Origin: Akkermansiaceae bacterium UBA7890
Lineage (GTDB): Bacteria; Verrucomicrobiota; Verrucomicrobiia; Verrucomicrobiales; Akkermansiaceae
Direction of reading: 5' to 3'
DNA length: 51,654 bases
Assembly: GCA_002501065.1 (NCBI GenBank)
Contig: DLRK01000214.1
Span: 1-51,654, forward strand
A program made the position numbers and the translations under genes. The notes under the pieces are model-generated. The model saw only the letters and a program-made list of their open reading frames with translations, ran no database searches and was not told where the DNA came from. Positions 36,682 through 44,859 of this stretch are shown in pieces (the stretch's first letter is position 1; the number at the start of each line of letters is the position of its first letter).

Positions 36682-37752
36682 TCAGAGCAACTCCTCCGGG
36701 AGTTCCTGGACGATTTTCCTGATCTCATCGGCCCGGTGGCGGTTGGCGACCAGGATGGCGTCATCGGTTTGCACCACGATGAGGTCCTCCACGCCGAGGA
36801 GGGCGATGCGTTGGTTCTTTTCGCTGAAGACGATGTTGTTGCTGCTGTCCACCACCGTGACCGGGGTGTTGCACTGGTTGGAGTCGGCCACCGTTTCGAG
36901 GTGTCTGGCAACCGAGATCCAGGAACCCACGTCGTCCCAGTCGAAGGTGGCCTCGATGTTGAGGACCCGGGAGGCCTTTTCCATGAGGGCGTAGTCGATG
37001 GAGAGGGGAGTGAGTTCGGGGAAGCGGGTTGTCACCGTGCCGGACACGTCGCTGCTGTCGCGGATCTCCTCCACGAAGCTCCCCAGTTCGGGTGCGTGGG
37101 TATTGAGCTCGCGGAGGACGGTGGGAATCGACCAGATGAACATCCCGGCATTCCAGGCGAAATTCCCGCTGGCAAGGAACTCTTCGGCCTGTTCCGGAGC
37201 GGGCTTCTCGCGGAAACGCACCACCTCGTGGGGCTGATGGGCGAGTTTCAGGCCCCCCAGATCGGCGGCTTCTCCCCGCTCGACGTAGCCGTAGGAAGGA
37301 CAGGCCCAGGTGGGCTTGATTCCCACCGTGACCAGTCCCGCGCTTTCCGAGGCGGCAGTGAGGGCGTCATTCATGACGGAGTGAAAGGCGGGGGTGTCCT
37401 GGATCAGTTGATCGGAGGGCAGGATCAGCATGGAGGCCTCCGGGTCCCGCGCCGCCACCAGGCCGACCCCGAGGGCAACCGCCGGCCCGGTGTCGCGCCG
37501 GGCGGGTTCTGCGAAGATATTCTCGGGGGGCAGGGAGGAGGCCAGTTGGCGCACGGCTTCTTCCTGGAGGGCGTTGGTGAGGATGAGAATGTTCTCACAG
37601 GGGATCAGTCCCTCAAGGCGATCGAGGGTCTGGTTGAGCAGCGTATCGGATCCGAAGAGATTGAGGAGCTGCTTTGGTTTTGCGTTTCGGCTGAGGGGCC
37701 AGAAGCGGGTGCCGCTGCCGCCCGCCAGGATCATGGCATATGAACTGGACAT
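36682..37752 (-). CDS. manC: Mannose-1-phosphate guanylyltransferase
   Basis: 356 residues from ATG 37752 (MSSSYAMILAGGSGTRFWPLSR), which matches the usual start of the family; ATG 37776 would add eight residues. LAGGSGTRFWPLSRNAKPKQLL is the nucleotidyltransferase signature with the GTR loop and pyrophosphorylase Lys. ILPSDQLIQD and VTVGIKPTWACPSYGYVE follow, then VVRFREKP with the catalytic-site EKP, and FAWNAGMFIWS. The enzyme makes GDP-mannose from mannose-1-phosphate and GTP for glycan or lipopolysaccharide synthesis. The length shows the short form without the phosphomannose isomerase domain. It lies near the dTDP-rhamnose genes, so this part of the window serves cell-surface sugar synthesis. 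Confidence 0.93.
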   Translation of the reverse strand: MSSSYAMILAGGSGTRFWPLSRNAKPKQLLNLFGSDTLLNQTLDRLEGLIPCENILILTNALQEEAVRQLASSLPPENIFAEPARRDTGPAVALGVGLVAARDPEASMLILPSDQLIQDTPAFHSVMNDALTAASESAGLVTVGIKPTWACPSYGYVERGEAADLGGLKLAHQPHEVVRFREKPAPEQAEEFLASGNFAWNAGMFIWSIPTVLRELNTHAPELGSFVEEIRDSSDVSGTVTTRFPELTPLSIDYALMEKASRVLNIEATFDWDDVGSWISVARHLETVADSNQCNTPVTVVDSSNNIVFSEKNQRIALLGVEDLIVVQTDDAILVANRHRADEIRKIVQELPEELL

Positions 37753-37849
37753 GCTACGGCGATAGTGACGGAACATTGGGGATGGTTAAAAGCAGCTATG
37801 TGAGGAATTTCTTGTTTTTCCCCGGCAGAGTGTAAGTTAGGCTCAGTTC

Positions 37850-38176
37850 GTGAATGATAAACCGCAGGATCCTGGAAGAACGCTGGTGGATGCCAGTGTC
37901 GAGTGTGCCCCGGTTGCACTCGGGGTAGCGGCCGGGATCTTTCTGGGTGACATGATGCATCGCAGCGCCCGGCGTCCGGTGGCCTTTGCTCTGGGAGTGA
38001 TCGGAATCGCGGCCATCGCTCCGGTGGTTGTCGAGACCGTGTGTGACAAGGTGGCAGGACCGAACACGCGTCGCGGAACGCAGCGTACTCTCCGGAGTAT
38101 TCGGGAAGGGGCAGGGGCCCCGGCCCGTGACATTGACTTCGTGGAGGAGGAACTGGGCGAAATGTACGTGAGCTAG
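37850..38176 (+). CDS. Small hypothetical membrane protein
   Basis: 108 residues beginning at GTG 37850 (MNDKPQDPGRTLVDA). A hydrophobic stretch from about 21 to 34 and a stronger one (PVAFALGVIGIAAIAPVVVETV, about 43-64) suggest one or two membrane passes, with a positively charged loop HRSARR between. The C-terminal 40 residues are polar and end EEELGEMYVS. No family recognised. It is divergent from the mannose-1-phosphate guanylyltransferase gene, 97 bases away, and convergent with rfbB. The existence of the gene rests on reading-frame quality and helices only. Confidence 0.6.
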   Translation: MNDKPQDPGRTLVDASVECAPVALGVAAGIFLGDMMHRSARRPVAFALGVIGIAAIAPVVVETVCDKVAGPNTRRGTQRTLRSIREGAGAPARDIDFVEEELGEMYVS

Positions 38177-38246
38177 GCGAATCAGGGACTCGCCAGGACC
38201 GGGAAATCAGCCGCTTGCGGTGGCCCGGAGCGTTCCAGGCCGGCTT

Positions 38247-39218
38247 TCAAGCCGCCCCCTTGCGGTGCAGATTGGCGGCTATCTCGCGAACTACCAGGGG
38301 GAAGCTGGCGCGGAAGCGGTGTTGCGGACGCCAGCTCAGACCCGCCACGGCCTTGCTGAAGTCCACCGCGTAACGTCGGTCATTGCCCGGACGATCGGCC
38401 ACATGGGTAATAAGGGAGGTCGGTTTGGCCAGGATTTCAAGGACGCTGCGGGCGATGCCCAGATTGGTACGCTCGCACTGCCCCCCGAGGAGATAGACGG
38501 CCCCGGCATGGCCCTTGAGAAAGGCTGTGATCATTCCGCGGCAGTGGTCATCCACATGCATCCAGTCGCGGATCTGCATGCCGTCGCCGTGGATGGGAAT
38601 CGGCTGGTCATGAAAGGCGGCGTGCACGAGGGCAGGGATCAGTTTTTCGACGTGCTGGCGGGGACCGTAGTTGTTGCTGGAACGGGTGATGACGATGTCC
38701 TGTTCGTGGCAGCGGGCAGCAGCGAGGCAGAAGAAATCGGCAGCGGCCTTGGAAGCGGCATACGGAGTGGAGGGGTTGAGCGGCCTGATTTCCACGAAGC
38801 GCTCAGGGGGGGAGACCGAGCCGTAGACCTCGTCGGTGGAGCATTGCAGGAGGGGGACCGTGGCGTTCCGGCACGTTTCCACGAGACGGGAAGTTCCGAT
38901 CACATTGCTGTGCAAAAAGGTGGCGGTGGAATCCAGGGACCGTTCGACATGCGACTCGGCGGCCAGGTTGAACACCCCCGTGATGCGATGCTCGTGCAGG
39001 AGGCTGGCGGTGAGTTCGCGGTCGGCGATGTCCCCTTCCACAAAATGAAAGCGTGGATCCTGATCAGGGCCGATGAGGTTGCCGCGGTTTCCCGCGTAGG
39101 TGAGGTTGTCGAGTACGATCAGGCGCTCCAGTCCTTCCGCCCGGAGGAGGTGGCGGACGAGGGCGGATCCGATGAATCCGGCGCCCCCGGTGAGAAGGAT
39201 GGAGCGGAGTTGGCGCAC
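38247..39218 (-). CDS. rfbB: dTDP-glucose 4,6-dehydratase
   Basis: 323 residues from GTG 39218 (MRQLRSILLTGGAGFIGSALVRHLL); a TTG at 39245 would extend it by nine residues. SILLTGGAGFIG is the NAD-binding GxxGxxG. The catalytic triad is recognisable: CSTDEVYGS carries the Thr-Asp-Glu of the dehydratase and TPYAASKAAADFF the Tyr-x3-Lys. NLAAESHVERSL and RSSNNYGPRQHVEKLIP are strongly conserved in RmlB. The enzyme forms dTDP-4-keto-6-deoxyglucose for rhamnose and other deoxysugars. It is divergent from rfbD, 94 bases away, and rfbA and rfbC are not in the window. Confidence 0.93.
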   Translation of the reverse strand: MRQLRSILLTGGAGFIGSALVRHLLRAEGLERLIVLDNLTYAGNRGNLIGPDQDPRFHFVEGDIADRELTASLLHEHRITGVFNLAAESHVERSLDSTATFLHSNVIGTSRLVETCRNATVPLLQCSTDEVYGSVSPPERFVEIRPLNPSTPYAASKAAADFFCLAAARCHEQDIVITRSSNNYGPRQHVEKLIPALVHAAFHDQPIPIHGDGMQIRDWMHVDDHCRGMITAFLKGHAGAVYLLGGQCERTNLGIARSVLEILAKPTSLITHVADRPGNDRRYAVDFSKAVAGLSWRPQHRFRASFPLVVREIAANLHRKGAA

Positions 39219-39312
39219 GCGGGAGAATAGGCAGGATTGCGGCAAAGGGAAATGGCTCTTTTTTCATGATGGCGCGTTGCACGGGATTCCGGTGGCCTGC
39301 TAGACTCGCTCC

Positions 39313-40182
39313 ATGGAAATTGTGGTGACGGGCTGCACGGGACGACTCGGGCGCTCTTTGATCCGTGAGTGGCAGGGGGAGCACGTGCTGCATGGCCTGG
39401 GCCGGGAGGATCTTGATTTCGGTGAACCCGCCGGGCTGGAGCGGAAGCTGGAGGGCCTGCACTTTGATGCTCTTGTGAACTGCGCGGCCCTGGCGGATGT
39501 CGAGAGCTGTGAGAGTCAGTTGCGGCAGGCACACCTGGTCAACGCTGAAGCTCCCCGCCTGCTGGCGCGCGTGTGTGCCCGGCGCGGCGCGCGCCTCATC
39601 CACTTCAGCACGGACTACGTGCTTGATGGCGCCAGCGAGGGCCTCAAGGGCGAAGAGTCTGTGGTAGGGCCTCTCAATCACTACGCGCGAACCAAGCGGG
39701 CGGGGGAGGAGAACGTCCTGGAAGAGAATCCGTCTGCGATCGTGGGGCGGGTCAGCTGGCTGTTTGGATGCGGGTCAGAAGGTGTTGTCGAGTCCGTGTT
39801 GAGGAGGGCCCGGGAGGGCAGGGAGCTCCGGGCCGTGGACGACAAGTTTTCCAAGCCGACTTCGGTGCGGGAAATCGGCCGGATGGTAATGGCCCTCCTG
39901 GGCAGGCCGGATCTGGCGGGACTCTTTCACCTGACCCACGTCGGTGAACCGGAGAGTCGGTGGTCGATTGCGACCAAAGTCGTACGCCTGGGGCATGAAG
40001 CGGGACTTCTGGAAAGTTGTCCGGAAGTTCAACCGGAAGCAATGGAGCGGGCGAAGCGAATGAGAGTGGTGCGACCGGTTCATACCGCAATGGACCCTGC
40101 GCGGCTGCGCACCGATTTGCACTGGCGGGGGGTGAGCTGGGAGGAGGAGGCCCGGATAAGCCTGGAATCTCTGTCGGGGTAG
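39313..40182 (+). CDS. rfbD: dTDP-4-dehydrorhamnose reductase
   Basis: 289 residues, normal length. MEIVVTGCTGRLGRSLI is the nucleotide-binding N-terminus. DALVNCAALADVESCESQ matches the usual D-x-V-I-N-x-A-A-x-T-x-V-D element. LIHFSTDYVLDG carries the Ser/Thr-Asp-Tyr-Val motif and HYARTKRAGE the catalytic Tyr-x3-Lys. IVGRVSWLFG and DDKFSKPTSVREIGRMVMALL complete the RmlD pattern. It catalyses the last step to dTDP-L-rhamnose. It is divergently arranged with rfbB, an organisation different from the usual rfbBADC operon. Confidence 0.92.
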   Translation: MEIVVTGCTGRLGRSLIREWQGEHVLHGLGREDLDFGEPAGLERKLEGLHFDALVNCAALADVESCESQLRQAHLVNAEAPRLLARVCARRGARLIHFSTDYVLDGASEGLKGEESVVGPLNHYARTKRAGEENVLEENPSAIVGRVSWLFGCGSEGVVESVLRRAREGRELRAVDDKFSKPTSVREIGRMVMALLGRPDLAGLFHLTHVGEPESRWSIATKVVRLGHEAGLLESCPEVQPEAMERAKRMRVVRPVHTAMDPARLRTDLHWRGVSWEEEARISLESLSG

Positions 40183-40273
40183 AGGTTCGGATGCGGTTCT
40201 GAGCTACCGGTAAGCCTCCGTCGGTGACCGGAAATCCCATTGACCCACCGCAGGGCTGGTACACACTCCCACC

Positions 40274-40843
40274 ATGAAACGTGTAATCCAACCATTTCTA
40301 CTGGGGACGATGGGCGCACTGATCTCCTCCTGTGGGGGTTTGGCACCCTCGGGGGATTATGATTCCTCGACTGATCCGCTGGACTCTCCCGGCAGTCAGC
40401 GCCGGGCCGAGGCGGTCAATGGCGGCCCACGCTATGCCCCGGGGAGTTATGTGGAAGTGACCGATGCCAATGCCGGTCTCTACCGGCGCTTTCCGAAAGG
40501 AGATATGCAACCGTCCACCAAGCTGGTTCCTGGTACGCAGCTCAAGGTGCTCAGTGAGAAAGGATCCTACGTGAGAGTTGAGACGGAATCCGGGCAGATT
40601 GGCTATGTTCCTGCTATCATGGTGAGAGACCGGATGGCGGACTCAACCCTGGTTCCGCTGGAGGGCACAGCTCTTCCCCTGGCGCCGGTGGACTCCACCG
40701 ATCTGGAAAACCTTCCGCCCCTGCCTCCCGCGGACCCCTCCTCATTCGTAGCGCCGGAACCGGAAGTGCCGCCGATCTCTGTGGAAAGATCTGGAACTCC
40801 AGCGCCCGCTCCGGCTCCGGCTCCGGCTCCGGCGGATGAATAG
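40274..40843 (+). CDS. SH3-domain lipoprotein
   Basis: 189 residues. MKRVIQPFLLGTMGALISSC is a lipoprotein signal with Cys at 20. After a low-complexity stretch comes a bacterial SH3-like domain (about 54-118): YVEVTDANAGLYRRFPKG, TQLKVLSEKGSYVRVETESGQIGYVP. The C-terminus is proline-rich and ends with PAPAPAPAPAPADE, which can extend the protein through peptidoglycan. SH3-type domains of this sort usually bind cell-wall peptides. It is 91 bases downstream of rfbD in the same direction and convergent with the peroxiredoxin gene. Confidence 0.8.
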   Translation: MKRVIQPFLLGTMGALISSCGGLAPSGDYDSSTDPLDSPGSQRRAEAVNGGPRYAPGSYVEVTDANAGLYRRFPKGDMQPSTKLVPGTQLKVLSEKGSYVRVETESGQIGYVPAIMVRDRMADSTLVPLEGTALPLAPVDSTDLENLPPLPPADPSSFVAPEPEVPPISVERSGTPAPAPAPAPAPADE

Positions 40844-40852
40844 CTCGTTTTT

Positions 40853-41344
40853 TCAGAGATTCCGAAGGATCTCCTTGATCGCTTCAAAGTTGGGCTGATC
40901 GGCCGGGTTGTCATGGACCTCGGCGTAGCGGATCACACTCTCGCCATCGATCACGAAGGCGGAGCGTTTGGACACTCCTCCCATGGGCAGGTTCTTGTCG
41001 GGCAGGAAGCTGTCGTAGGCCACACCCCAGGCCTTGGTCGCCTCGTGTTCATAGTCGCTGAGAAGGGTGATCCCAATGCCCTCTTTTTCTGCCCAGGCGG
41101 CCTGGGCAAAGGGATTATCCCCACTAACGCCGAGAATCTGCACCCCCAGCTCTTCATATTCGCTGATTCCCGCTGTGAGGCTGCAGAATTCCGTCGTGCA
41201 GCCTCCGGTAAAGGCCATCGGAAAAAAGAGCAGGAGCGTTGTCTTGCCCGCGGCCTGTTGGGAGAGGGTCACCAGCTCGGGGCCGTCGGAGCCGAGGGTG
41301 GTTAGGGTGAAATCGGGTGCGGAGTCGCCGGTTGTGATTGCCAT
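40853..41344 (-). CDS. bcp: Peroxiredoxin (PrxQ/BCP-like)
   Basis: 163 residues. GDSAPDFTLTTLGSDG is the usual N-terminus of AhpC/TSA peroxiredoxins. FFPMAFTGGCTTEFC carries the peroxidatic Cys at 49 in the P-x3-T-x2-C motif and a second Cys at 54. That five-residue spacing is the resolving-cysteine arrangement of PrxQ/BCP. ILGVSGDNPFAQAAWAEKEGI and KRSAFVIDGESVIRYAEV follow. It reduces hydroperoxides in the cytoplasm with thioredoxin. It is divergent from the small secreted protein gene at 41652 across an AT-rich region. Confidence 0.9.
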   Translation of the reverse strand: MAITTGDSAPDFTLTTLGSDGPELVTLSQQAAGKTTLLLFFPMAFTGGCTTEFCSLTAGISEYEELGVQILGVSGDNPFAQAAWAEKEGIGITLLSDYEHEATKAWGVAYDSFLPDKNLPMGGVSKRSAFVIDGESVIRYAEVHDNPADQPNFEAIKEILRNL

Positions 41345-41651
41345 GGGCCGGACTCTAGTAGTGAGCGGCGAGGCGTCAATTCCTCCCCTTGAAGGCGGCG
41401 AAATTGGGTGATGAAGGGGATTCCACTGGATCGTGGTGGGAAAAGGGTGAAGGAATAAGGATTATTTACAAATCCATAAGAACTTGGAAATAAGCCGATT
41501 ACAAAATCAGAGGCGGGGAAAATGTGAATTTTTATTAAAAAGTTATAGCAAATTTACACAAACGTTGATAATCTTTGTCCGTCAATCAGGCAGGCCTTAG
41601 TCAGTCTGTCGGCCTCCGCGGCCAATGCACGACCACCCTTACCTCACCACC
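41345..41651. promoter_or_regulatory. AT-rich divergent promoter region
   Basis: The 307-base gap between the peroxiredoxin gene (minus) and the secreted-protein gene (plus) is markedly AT-rich between about 41450 and 41575, unlike the rest of the window. A GATAAT at 41567-41572 is a candidate -10 for the plus-strand gene, about 80 bases before its ATG, with TTATAG at 41543-41548 as a weak -35 (18-base spacing). No operator could be named. Confidence 0.4.
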
Positions 41652-42092
41652 ATGAAAGGATTCGTCCTTAGCCTCACCCTGGCGTCTTTTGTCAGCGCCT
41701 CCCTTCCAGCGGCCCTCCCCGGGGCCGCCACTACCACTACCTCCGTCGTTCCCCGGCCGGTCACTACCAAGGCCGTGATTTCCGGATTGGAGGACAGGGT
41801 CTTCGAGACCCTCCCGCCGGTCCTGATCGAACTGAGCAACCTTCCCGCCGGTGCGGTGGTGTGGGTTGAGGTCAAGCGCGGGGTTCCCACCGACTCCCGT
41901 CTTGCGGGGAAAACCGTGGAGTCGAAGTTCTACCTCCGTAAGGATGGCGTGGGCGTTCTCAGCGTGCCCGGCATCCACAAGGCCTGCCGCGCCGAAGGAA
42001 CCTGGACGGTCAGCGTGCTTATGAGCGATGCCCATGGCACTACCACCCTGAGCCGTGCCACCTTCGTGCTGCAGTCCAAGCGCTTTGCCTAG
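41652..42092 (+). CDS. Small secreted protein, probably abundant
   Basis: 146 residues from ATG 41652 (MKGFVLSLTLASFVSASLPAALPG), a signal peptide; an upstream in-frame start at 41625 would add nine polar residues. The mature part is beta-rich (VLIELSNLPAGAVVWVEVKRG, TWTVSVLMSDAHGTTTLSRATFVLQ), reading as one Ig-like or beta-sandwich domain with one cysteine. No family recognised. Codons are dominated by C-ending forms (GCC, ACC, CTC, TCC, AAG), more so than in neighbours. Together with an AT-rich promoter region and a strong downstream terminator this suggests high expression. An opposite-strand open frame over the same bases is a shadow. Confidence 0.75.
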   Translation: MKGFVLSLTLASFVSASLPAALPGAATTTTSVVPRPVTTKAVISGLEDRVFETLPPVLIELSNLPAGAVVWVEVKRGVPTDSRLAGKTVESKFYLRKDGVGVLSVPGIHKACRAEGTWTVSVLMSDAHGTTTLSRATFVLQSKRFA

Positions 42093-42253
42093 GAGGGGAA
42101 ACCAACGATGAACCGGTTTACCCGGGTCGCCCGCCGCCTGCCACCACTGCCCCCTGCCTGTCAAGTTTGTCGAAATCTCCCTGCCTTGCCGTGATTTTCA
42201 AATCCTGCGAAGACTGAACCACAGCCCAGCACGGTTTTCGCTCTAATCAATAG

Positions 42254-42289
42254 GAGAGACCCAGGTTCTGCCCGGGTCTCTCTTTTTTT
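42254..42289 (+). terminator. Rho-independent terminator
   Basis: GAGAGACCC (42254-42262) pairs perfectly with GGGTCTCTC (42274-42282) and is followed by seven T (42283-42289). It lies 162 bases after the stop of the small secreted-protein gene and 68 bases before avtA, so it ends that transcript with a long 3' untranslated region or ends a separate small RNA. Confidence 0.9.
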
Positions 42290-42356
42290 GCAGTGATGGA
42301 GTATTGTGGTGGTGGACGGTCCCACCGTGGTTTAGAGCGAACGGAGTTCGTTTATC

Positions 42357-43628
42357 ATGCCGTGGGAGCTGTCAGAATTTGGTCAGGGGCTGTGCACCGG
42401 AAGCGGGATCGGTGAGTTGATGGAAGATCTCGGAGCGGCTCTGACGGCGGGCGGAGAGCGCATCCGCATGCTCGGGGGGGGACAACCGGCACATATTCCG
42501 GAGATTGATGCCGTCTGGCGCCAGCGCATGAAGGAGATCATGGGGGCGGAGGGGGAACTGGAGCGCATGCTGGGCGACTACGAGGGACCGGCCGGGAACC
42601 ATGGATTCCGGGCGGCCCTCGCGGGTCTTTTCAGCCGGGAATTCGGCTGGGAGCTGGGACCGGAGAACGTGGCGGTCACCGCAGGCGGTCAGACGGCCTT
42701 CTTCTTTCTCTTCAATTCGCTGGCGGGCCGCTTCGCCGATGGGCGGCGCAAGAAGATCCTTCTGCCACTCGTGCCGGAATACATTGGTTATGCCAGCCAG
42801 TCGGCCGGGGGTGAGCTCTTTCGCGGGGCAAAGCCCAGGCTCGAGATGATCGGCAATCACGAGTTCAAGTACCGGGTGGACTTCGATTCCCTGGAGATTA
42901 ATGACGAAGTGGCGGCCATCTGCGTCTCACGACCGACCAATCCGACCGGAAACGTGCTGACCGATAATGAGATTGGCCATCTAGCGGAATTGGCGGCCGA
43001 GCATGCCATCCCGTTGATCATCGACAATGCCTATGGTGCTCCCTTTCCGAACATCATCTTCAGCGAGGTCACCCCCGTTTGGAATGAGAACATCATCCTC
43101 ACCCAGAGCCTTTCCAAGACAGGCCTGCCGGGCACCCGCACGGGAATCGTGATTGCGCGGGAGGAAGTGATCCGCTGGGTCACATCCATGACCTCCATTG
43201 TGGGGCTCTCCAACACCAATGCAGGGCAGGCCATCATGCAGCCTCTGTTGGAGAACGGGGAAATCCTGCGGCTGAGCGACGAGGTGATACAGCCCTTCTA
43301 CCGCATCAAATCGGATCAGGCCCGGTCCCTGGTGGAGGAACACTTCGATCCCTCGCTTCCCTGGCGCATCCACAAGCGGGAGGGCGCCCTCTTTCTCTGG
43401 CTCTGGTTCGAGGACCTGCCCATCACATCCCTCGAACTTTACGAACGCCTCAAGGCGCGCGATGTCCTGGTGGTGCCGGGCAACTACTTCTTTTATGGTC
43501 TTGAAGATGAGCACTGGCCTCACCGGAACGAGTGCCTGCGCATCTCCTTCACCATGTCCGGGGAAGTGGTGGGGGAGGGCTTCCGGATCATTGGCGAGGA
43601 AGTGAAGAAGGCCTACGAGGGCCGGTAG
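42357..43628 (+). CDS. avtA: Valine-pyruvate aminotransferase
   Basis: 423 residues, the length of AvtA. The opening LSEFGQGLCTGSGIGELMEDLG and RMLGGGQPAHIPEID are distinctive of this class I aminotransferase. YEGPAGNHGFRAALAGLF, VTAGGQTAFFFLFNSLAG and CVSRPTNPTGNVLTD are the expected PLP-fold elements. TQSLSKTGLPGTRTGIVIA carries the PLP Lys at 254. The C-terminal CLRISFTMSGEVVGEGFRIIGEEV holds the substrate Arg. It transfers the amino group between alanine and 2-oxoisovalerate in valine and alanine metabolism. It starts 68 bases after a terminator and so has its own promoter. Confidence 0.93.
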   Translation: MPWELSEFGQGLCTGSGIGELMEDLGAALTAGGERIRMLGGGQPAHIPEIDAVWRQRMKEIMGAEGELERMLGDYEGPAGNHGFRAALAGLFSREFGWELGPENVAVTAGGQTAFFFLFNSLAGRFADGRRKKILLPLVPEYIGYASQSAGGELFRGAKPRLEMIGNHEFKYRVDFDSLEINDEVAAICVSRPTNPTGNVLTDNEIGHLAELAAEHAIPLIIDNAYGAPFPNIIFSEVTPVWNENIILTQSLSKTGLPGTRTGIVIAREEVIRWVTSMTSIVGLSNTNAGQAIMQPLLENGEILRLSDEVIQPFYRIKSDQARSLVEEHFDPSLPWRIHKREGALFLWLWFEDLPITSLELYERLKARDVLVVPGNYFFYGLEDEHWPHRNECLRISFTMSGEVVGEGFRIIGEEVKKAYEGR

Positions 43629-43668
43629 GCCAGGAGCAGGGTCCCCAACAGGGAGCGACGCCCCCGCT

Positions 43669-44556
43669 CTACGGGCAATCCTCCATGGCTCGCAGTTGCG
43701 TCGGTGGACTGCTGCAAGCTGCCGGGGAGAGGAGGGACTCCCGGCGGGTCCTGGCGGCGTCCAGACGCTTCAGCAGATCCGCGTGAAGCCTCTTCTCCCA
43801 GAGCAGGGCGGGATGGATGGGGGACCAGAAATGGACGTTGTCGCCTTGCGGCCACCGGGGGCTCTTGAGAGGGAGCATGACGACGTCGAGCGGACTGCGG
43901 TAGGAGGTGGTGGGGACCTCAAAGTCTTCATAGATGTGCCCACTCTTCTGCAGGTTTTCGAGGAAGGGGCTCTCCGGTCGCATTTGCCTGGCACCCCGGC
44001 CGGGATAGAGGTAGGCCATATAGGTGCCGTTGTGTGGAGTGGCGATGGTGTAAAGTCCCTGGCAGTGCCTGGCACCATCCAACTCCTGCAGGTAATAGCG
44101 GGAGATCAGCCCTCCCATGCTGAAGGCCACGATGGAGAACTCGGCGTTCTCGCCCCACTCCGCCTCAATGAGATCGCGGAGTTGTCGCGCCATGGGCTCG
44201 AGGCCCTTGCGACCGTCCACCGGTTTGAGGGAGGGCACGAGACATTCGTAACCGTTGGCCACAATGGCCTTGCGGAGTGGGTGCATGCCGATGCGGGTGT
44301 CAAAAATGCCGTGCAGGAGAACGACCTTCCCCTTGGACACCTGGCTCGATTTGGCGGCGATCTGGTGCTCTGGATCGGGCTTGGAGGTGGTTCTGCTACA
44401 GGAAATCATGAGGATGGCCAAGGTGAGGAGAAAGACGGGGAGGATGGTCTGCAGGGGTGTTCGCCTGCGATTGGCGGAGTGCCAGGGTGGTGTTTCCGGA
44501 CAGCCCTTTTTTGAGGAGGGTGCACCGGGGAACGAGCCAGGGGGGAAGATCGGCAT
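43669..44556 (-). CDS. Alpha/beta-hydrolase lipoprotein (lipase-like)
   Basis: 295 residues. The lipobox (LAILMISC, Cys 53) is preceded by an unusually long, basic N-region; no closer ATG or GTG start was found, so the true start is uncertain. GKVVLLHGIFDTRIGMHPL supplies the oxyanion His-Gly. The nucleophile elbow is AFSMGG with Ser146, where the canonical first Gly of GxSxG is Ala. YTIATPHNGTYMAYLYPGRGA and HFWSPIHPALL fit a lipase/PGAP1-like fold, the latter with a possible catalytic His. It would hydrolyse esters at the outer membrane or periplasm; the substrate is unknown. It is convergent with avtA. Confidence 0.8.
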   Translation of the reverse strand: MPIFPPGSFPGAPSSKKGCPETPPWHSANRRRTPLQTILPVFLLTLAILMISCSRTTSKPDPEHQIAAKSSQVSKGKVVLLHGIFDTRIGMHPLRKAIVANGYECLVPSLKPVDGRKGLEPMARQLRDLIEAEWGENAEFSIVAFSMGGLISRYYLQELDGARHCQGLYTIATPHNGTYMAYLYPGRGARQMRPESPFLENLQKSGHIYEDFEVPTTSYRSPLDVVMLPLKSPRWPQGDNVHFWSPIHPALLWEKRLHADLLKRLDAARTRRESLLSPAACSSPPTQLRAMEDCP

Positions 44557-44859
44557 GTCGGAAAGGCCGGAGGCCTCATGAAAACGGAAGAAATTGTCGA
44601 ACCATTCCGCCCTGTCGTGCGCCGGGTCCTGTCAGCGGTATCCGCGGACTGTAGATGACGGGATCGAATTCGATGACACGTGATCCTACCGGATGTATCG
44701 TTGCGGAGGTTATCGATAGTTTCAATCTGGACATTGAGGCAGCCGATACACTTGAATCTCGGTATCCCGGGTGGAAAAGGGTTTCCAGTTCGGGATTTCG
44801 CTGGACTGGACACTAATCGTTGGCACAGCGTCGCCCTTTCAATAACCATCACGGTCCCA
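44557..44859. other. Divergent intergenic region
   Basis: 303 bases between the alpha/beta-hydrolase gene (minus) and the coiled-coil gene (plus). An in-frame extension of the plus gene reaches 44680 but adds 60 residues with no signal character. I see no clear -35/-10 pair, terminator or repeat here. Confidence 0.5.

Noticed and set aside
41601..42164. 187-residue minus-strand open frame opposite the small secreted protein
   Set aside because: The plus frame has a signal peptide, C-ending codons, promoter region and terminator; the minus frame has none.
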